Positions 59,948 to 64,000 of a stretch of DNA of 64,000 nt are shown one piece after another. The position numbers and the translations under genes are program-made. The notes under the pieces are model-generated. The model had not been told where the DNA came from. It worked only from the letters and a program-made list of their open reading frames with translations, and did no database searches. The DNA is from Aurantiochytrium sp. KH105 (Eukaryota; Sar; Bigyra; Thraustochytrida; Thraustochytriidae), in assembly GCA_003116975.1 (NCBI GenBank), contig BGKB01000238.1, forward strand, positions 1-64,000, in the 5' to 3' direction. The first letter of the stretch is position 1. Each line of letters begins with the position of its first letter.

Positions 59948-61350
59948 GAGCAAAAAAAGAGAGAAAATGTGAGCGAGTATATGGCAAGCTTTGGCTGCGG
60001 CGCGAGTGAGCAAAAGGTACACGCGTGGCAGAGCGAGACGGTGCAAGGTAGGAGCTGGTGCTGAGGCAAGTGCTGAGCTCGTCGGCACAGTCGTTGTCTC
60101 TGCAGTGGACTCGAAAAGCGGCTCGTTTTCGAGAGCTAAAAAAGAAGGCCAGCTGGCTGGGCTTGCTGTCACAGATGTCGCTGAGTAGGCTGCTGATCGT
60201 CCGCGCAGGCTGCGTGCAGGCTCTAGCAAGATGTTGTGGCGTCTTGTCACGTTTCTTTGCATGGATCAAAGGCCTTGGCGGTGGTCCATGAGGCGTTTGT
60301 TGCACAGGAGAGGAGATGGACGCGGGTTCGCGACGCCGCCACGCAAGCTGCAGACCCGGCGAGATGAGCTCGCCAAGCTGACTGGCACGTATGGGCGCTG
60401 GTCATCATAATTAATTGTTTGCAAGATTGTTGACCCATGTTGCAGGTGTGCTTGTTTGGCAAGAGAGCCCAACGTGCATTGTACGTGCAAGGAATTGGCT
60501 TGTAGACTGACTGCACGGATAGAAAAAGGTGCCGCATCGCCAGCGAATGTTCGAACTTGCGTAAACAGGCTTGTGTGAGAGCTGCGCTACGAATCAGAGA
60601 AATACCAGCTGCCTTCAAGGTGCAAGAAAGAGAGCAAAGTAATGGTGGATAATATAAGGCAGCGTTGGCAACTCACGCCAGAGCAAGCAAATGCAGTGCG
60701 ATCCTTGTCGCAGAGCTTGAGGAAGACTGGCAAGCATATGACAGAAGCGCGAGAGCAGTTTTGGCAGCGTGCGGCTCGTGTAAGTCAAGACAAGCGTTGC
60801 AAACGAGGTGTTGCTTGGCCAAGTTGATGTGCTTTGGCCCAGCCTCAGCCTGCCAACAATGATGCATGATCTACAAATGAGCTTGCAAAGGCTGGTCTAG
60901 GTCTGTGGCTTGACGTCATGGCTTTCGATTGGATCGAACGACTGTTGTTGGAGAGAAAAGCACGCAAGTGCGTCGCTTCCTTTCTTTTTTGTTATTTGAG
61001 CCGGGCTCTTTGTTGGTTTCGTTGCCTGCAGAAGAGATGAGCAGCGTCGTTGGACAGTGCGACACACGCAATGCGTAGGTCTTGCACAGGAAGACGACGT
61101 GGCGCGATTTCGTCGGCGTGGGCAAAGAGCTTGTGGAGGCAGCGCTGTTGTGAAATAAAAAGACACAAAAATTAGAAGAAAATGAGGTGTGGCTTTGTGG
61201 CACGAGATCGGGCAAGCGAGAGATGGCAGGGGCGAAACAAAGACAGCAGTAGACAGCGCAGGTCGAGTGCAAGAGCTGAGCGTGGTTGCTTTTGCTGTCG
61301 GCGACCACGTGCAGCAGTGAAGGGTGGCTAAACTTGACCAAAAAAGGACT
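59948..61350. repeat. Tandem array unit 2 (about 1.40 kb)
   Basis: Landmarks at 60079, 60349, 60657 and about 61007, that is 1398-1400 bases after those of unit 1. Confidence 0.92.
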
Positions 61351-62755
61351 AGCTCATAAAGAGAGCGTGGGCTAGCGAGTGTATATAGCAAGCTTTGGCT
61401 GCGGCGCGAGTGAAGAAAAGGTATACGCGTGGCAGGGCGAGACGGTGCAAGGTAGGCGCTAGGGCTGGAGCAAGTGCTGAGCTCGTCGGCAGAGTCACTG
61501 TCTCTGCAGTGGATGCGAAAAGCTGCCATGTTGAGAGCCTAAAAAGAAGGCAAGCTGGCTGGGCTTGTTCGCCGCAGATCTCGCTGGGAAGGCTGTAGAT
61601 CGTCCGCGCACGCTACGTGCAGGCTTTGGCAAGATCTTGTGGCGTCATGCAAGCATTTTCGCATTGATCAAGGGCCTTGACGGTAGTTTTTATGGCGCTT
61701 GTTCACAAGGAGATGAGGTGCGTACGAGTGAGCGAAGCAGCTACGCAAGCTGCAGACCCGGCGAGACGAGCTCGCTGAGCTGACTGGCACGTTTGCACGC
61801 TGGCCAATACATCTGTTTGTTTGCAAGATGGTTGACGCATGTTGCAGGTATCGTTGGCGAGGCAGAGAGCCTAGAGTGCGTGGCATGTGCACAGTATTGG
61901 CTTGTAGACTGACTGCACGGATAGAAAATGGCGTCGCAGGCCAGTGAAAGGTTTGGTTTGCGCGGGCAAGCCTATTCAAGAGCTTGGCTGGGGATCAGCG
62001 GAATTGCAGCTGCGCTCGAGGTGCAAGAAAGAGAGCAAGGTGAAGAAAGAGAACAATATGAGGCAGCGCTGGCAACGCGCGCGAGAGCAAGCAATGCTGC
62101 GCGATCCTGGTCGCAGAGCTCGTGAAGGACTGGTAGGGATGTGGTAGATTAGTGAGAGCAGTTTTGGCAGCGTGCTACTTGTGTATGTCAAGGCTAGTGT
62201 TGCAAACGAGGTGTTGCTTGGCTAAGTTGATGTGCTTTGGTCCGCTCGCGGCTTGAGAGGGATGGCGGATGACCTGCAGATGAGCTTGCAAAGGCTGATC
62301 CAAGTGTACAGGTTGGATCTATTGTTTTTGTTTGGATCGAGCGACTTTTGTTGAAGAGAAAAGCATGCTAGTGCGTCTGTCTCTTTTCCTTTTTAATTTT
62401 GAACCGAGCTCTTTGTTGGTTTCGTTGCCTGCAGCAGAATTGGGCAGCGTCATTGGACAGAACAGCGCGGGCGATGCGTAGGTCTTGCGCAGCGAAGTGG
62501 TGTGGCTTGATATCGTCGGCATGGGCGGAGAGCTCGCGCAGGCAGCTCTATTGTGGAAGATAAAATAGACGACGCAAAAAAGAAAGAAAATGTGGTGTGG
62601 CTTTGTGGCAGGAGATCGAGCAAGCGAGAGATGGCAGAGGCGAAACAAAGGCAGCAGTAGACAGCGCAGGTCTAGTGCAGGAGCTGAGTGTGGTTGCTTT
62701 TGCTGTCGGTGAACACGTGCGGCAGTGGAGGATAGCTGAAGTTGGCAAAAAAGAG
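61351..62755. repeat. Tandem array unit 3 (about 1.40 kb)
   Basis: Landmarks at 61483, 61751, 62060 and about 62410, that is 1402-1404 bases after those of unit 2. The longest minus-strand frame here (62319-63005) crosses into unit 4. Confidence 0.92.
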
Positions 62756-64000
62756 GCGAACAAATAAGGAGAGAATATGTGAGCGAATGTAGGGCAGGCG
62801 GTTGCGACGTCAAGACCATGAAAAAGTACGCGCATCGTAGGACGAGACGGTGCAGAGTAGGAGCCAGTGCCAAGACAAGCGCAGGGCTCGTTGGCACAGT
62901 CAACGTCTTTGCAGTGGATGCGAAAAGCGGCTGCTTGTTGAGGCAAAAAAAGAAAGAAAAGCTGGCTGGGCTCGTTCGCCGCAGATCTCGCTGAGAAGAC
63001 AGCAAATCGTCTGCGCACGCTACGTGCAGGCTTTGGCAAGATGTTGTGGCACCATGTCATCATTCTTGTATGGATCAAGGGCCTTGACGGTGGTTTTTAT
63101 GGCGTTTGTTCACTGAAGAGGAGATGGAAAGCGGGTTCGCGACGCAGCCACGCAAGCTGCAGACCCGGCGAGACGAGCACGTCGTGCTGATTGACCGTGT
63201 ATATGTGCTAGACGGTGTTTGCGATCGTTTTCAAGATTTTTGCCGCATGTTGCAGGTGTGCTTGGTGAGGAAGAGAATCCAGAGTGCGTGGTATATGCAA
63301 AGCAAAGTATCGGCTTGGACAGTGGCTGCACGGGCAAAGAGGGATTGCATGGCCAGCAAAGGGTTTGGTTAACGCTGGTAAGCCTATTCAAGAGCTGGGC
63401 TTGGGATTAGCGGAATTTCAGCTGCGTTCGAGGTGCCAAGAAGGCGAACAAAGTAAAGGTGAACAATATGGGGCAGCGTTGGCAACGCACGCGAGAGCAA
63501 GCAAATGATGCGTGATCATGGTCGTAAAGATTGGGGAAGACTAGCAAGCATGTGGCAGATCGACGAGAGCGGTTCTGGCAGCGTGCTGCTTGTGCAAGTC
63601 AAGGCTAGCGTTGCGAACGAGATGTTGCTTGGCTAAGTAGATGTGCTTTGGTCCATCCTCAGCCTCCCGACACTAACGGATGATCTGCAAACGAGCTTGC
63701 CAAGACTGGTCCAAGTCTGTAGTTTGGCTCTATGGTTTTTATTTGGATCGAGCGAGTACTGTTGAAGAGAAAAGCATGCTAGTGCGTTTGTCTCCTGCTG
63801 TTTTGTTATTAGAGCTGAGCTGTTTGTTGGTTTCGCTGCCTGCAGAAGAGATGGGCAGCGTCGTGAGACAGAGCGAGACGCGCGCTGCGTAGGTCTTGCG
63901 CAGAGAGGTGGCGTGGCTAGGTTTCGTCGGCGACGGCAAAGAGCTTGTGCAGGCAGCGCTGTTGTGAAAGAAGGAAATGACGACACAAGAAGAAGAAGAG
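62756..64000. repeat. Tandem array unit 4, cut by the window end
   Basis: Landmarks at 62888, 63158, 63470 and about 63828. About 155 bases of the unit are missing at the window edge, so the array probably continues. Confidence 0.9.

Noticed and set aside
60897-63005. 210- and 228-codon minus-strand frames in the tandem array
   Set aside because: Equivalent positions in other units are broken or read in another frame, so a conserved protein is unlikely.

Overview
This window looks like nuclear DNA of a GC-rich, intron-poor protist, most probably a heterotrophic stramenopile of the thraustochytrid (labyrinthulomycete) type. The reasons are: long uninterrupted open frames for typical eukaryotic genes (Miro, a fused HisH-HisF, Rad1, Rpn7); mitochondrial presequences; an IFT-dynein subunit, which implies a cilium or flagellated stage; a mitochondrial 5-aminolevulinate synthase, which implies heme made by the non-plastid route; and stramenopile-style families (WRKY19-like Cys/His repeats, FG-GAP multi-membrane proteins). 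The taxon is inferred from gene content and style; no marker gene long enough to prove it was available.

1-24.9 kb: a GPI-anchor-type sulfatase, a SNAP-25-like SNARE with a PH domain in its linker, Miro back to back with a membrane-anchored acyl-CoA-binding/ankyrin protein, a divergent Mpo1/DUF962-like membrane protein, HisHF, PIG-L, D-2-hydroxyglutarate dehydrogenase, a cyclic-nucleotide-regulated K+ channel, the dynein-2 light intermediate chain and ALAS. 24.9-27.2 kb holds no gene I can support, but carries two clusters of a phased CAAGTG element that also occurs between Miro and the acyl-CoA-binding gene.

27.2-53.2 kb: presequence protease PreP, a signal-peptide-bearing SET-domain protein, an ApaG-domain protein with a LYR-like N-terminus, a small mitochondrial unknown, glutamate dehydrogenase, RAD1, RPN7, a two-exon secreted unknown, tRNA-Glu(CTC), a 5S rRNA gene, a 1651-residue FG-GAP/multi-membrane protein and an eight-repeat Cys/His protein. 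Many products act in mitochondria (ALAS, PreP, GDH, D2HGDH, Miro), but there is no operon-like clustering. Neighbouring genes are divergent or convergent with a few hundred bases between them.

47.9-64 kb: the character changes. Apart from the Cys/His gene and a second 5S rRNA gene, I see no convincing coding sequence. This stretch contains a diverged 1.2 kb duplication (49.4 and 56.1 kb) and, from 58.56 kb to the window edge, a tandem array of about 1.4 kb units (three complete and one cut by the window). This could be a subtelomeric or other heterochromatin-like domain.
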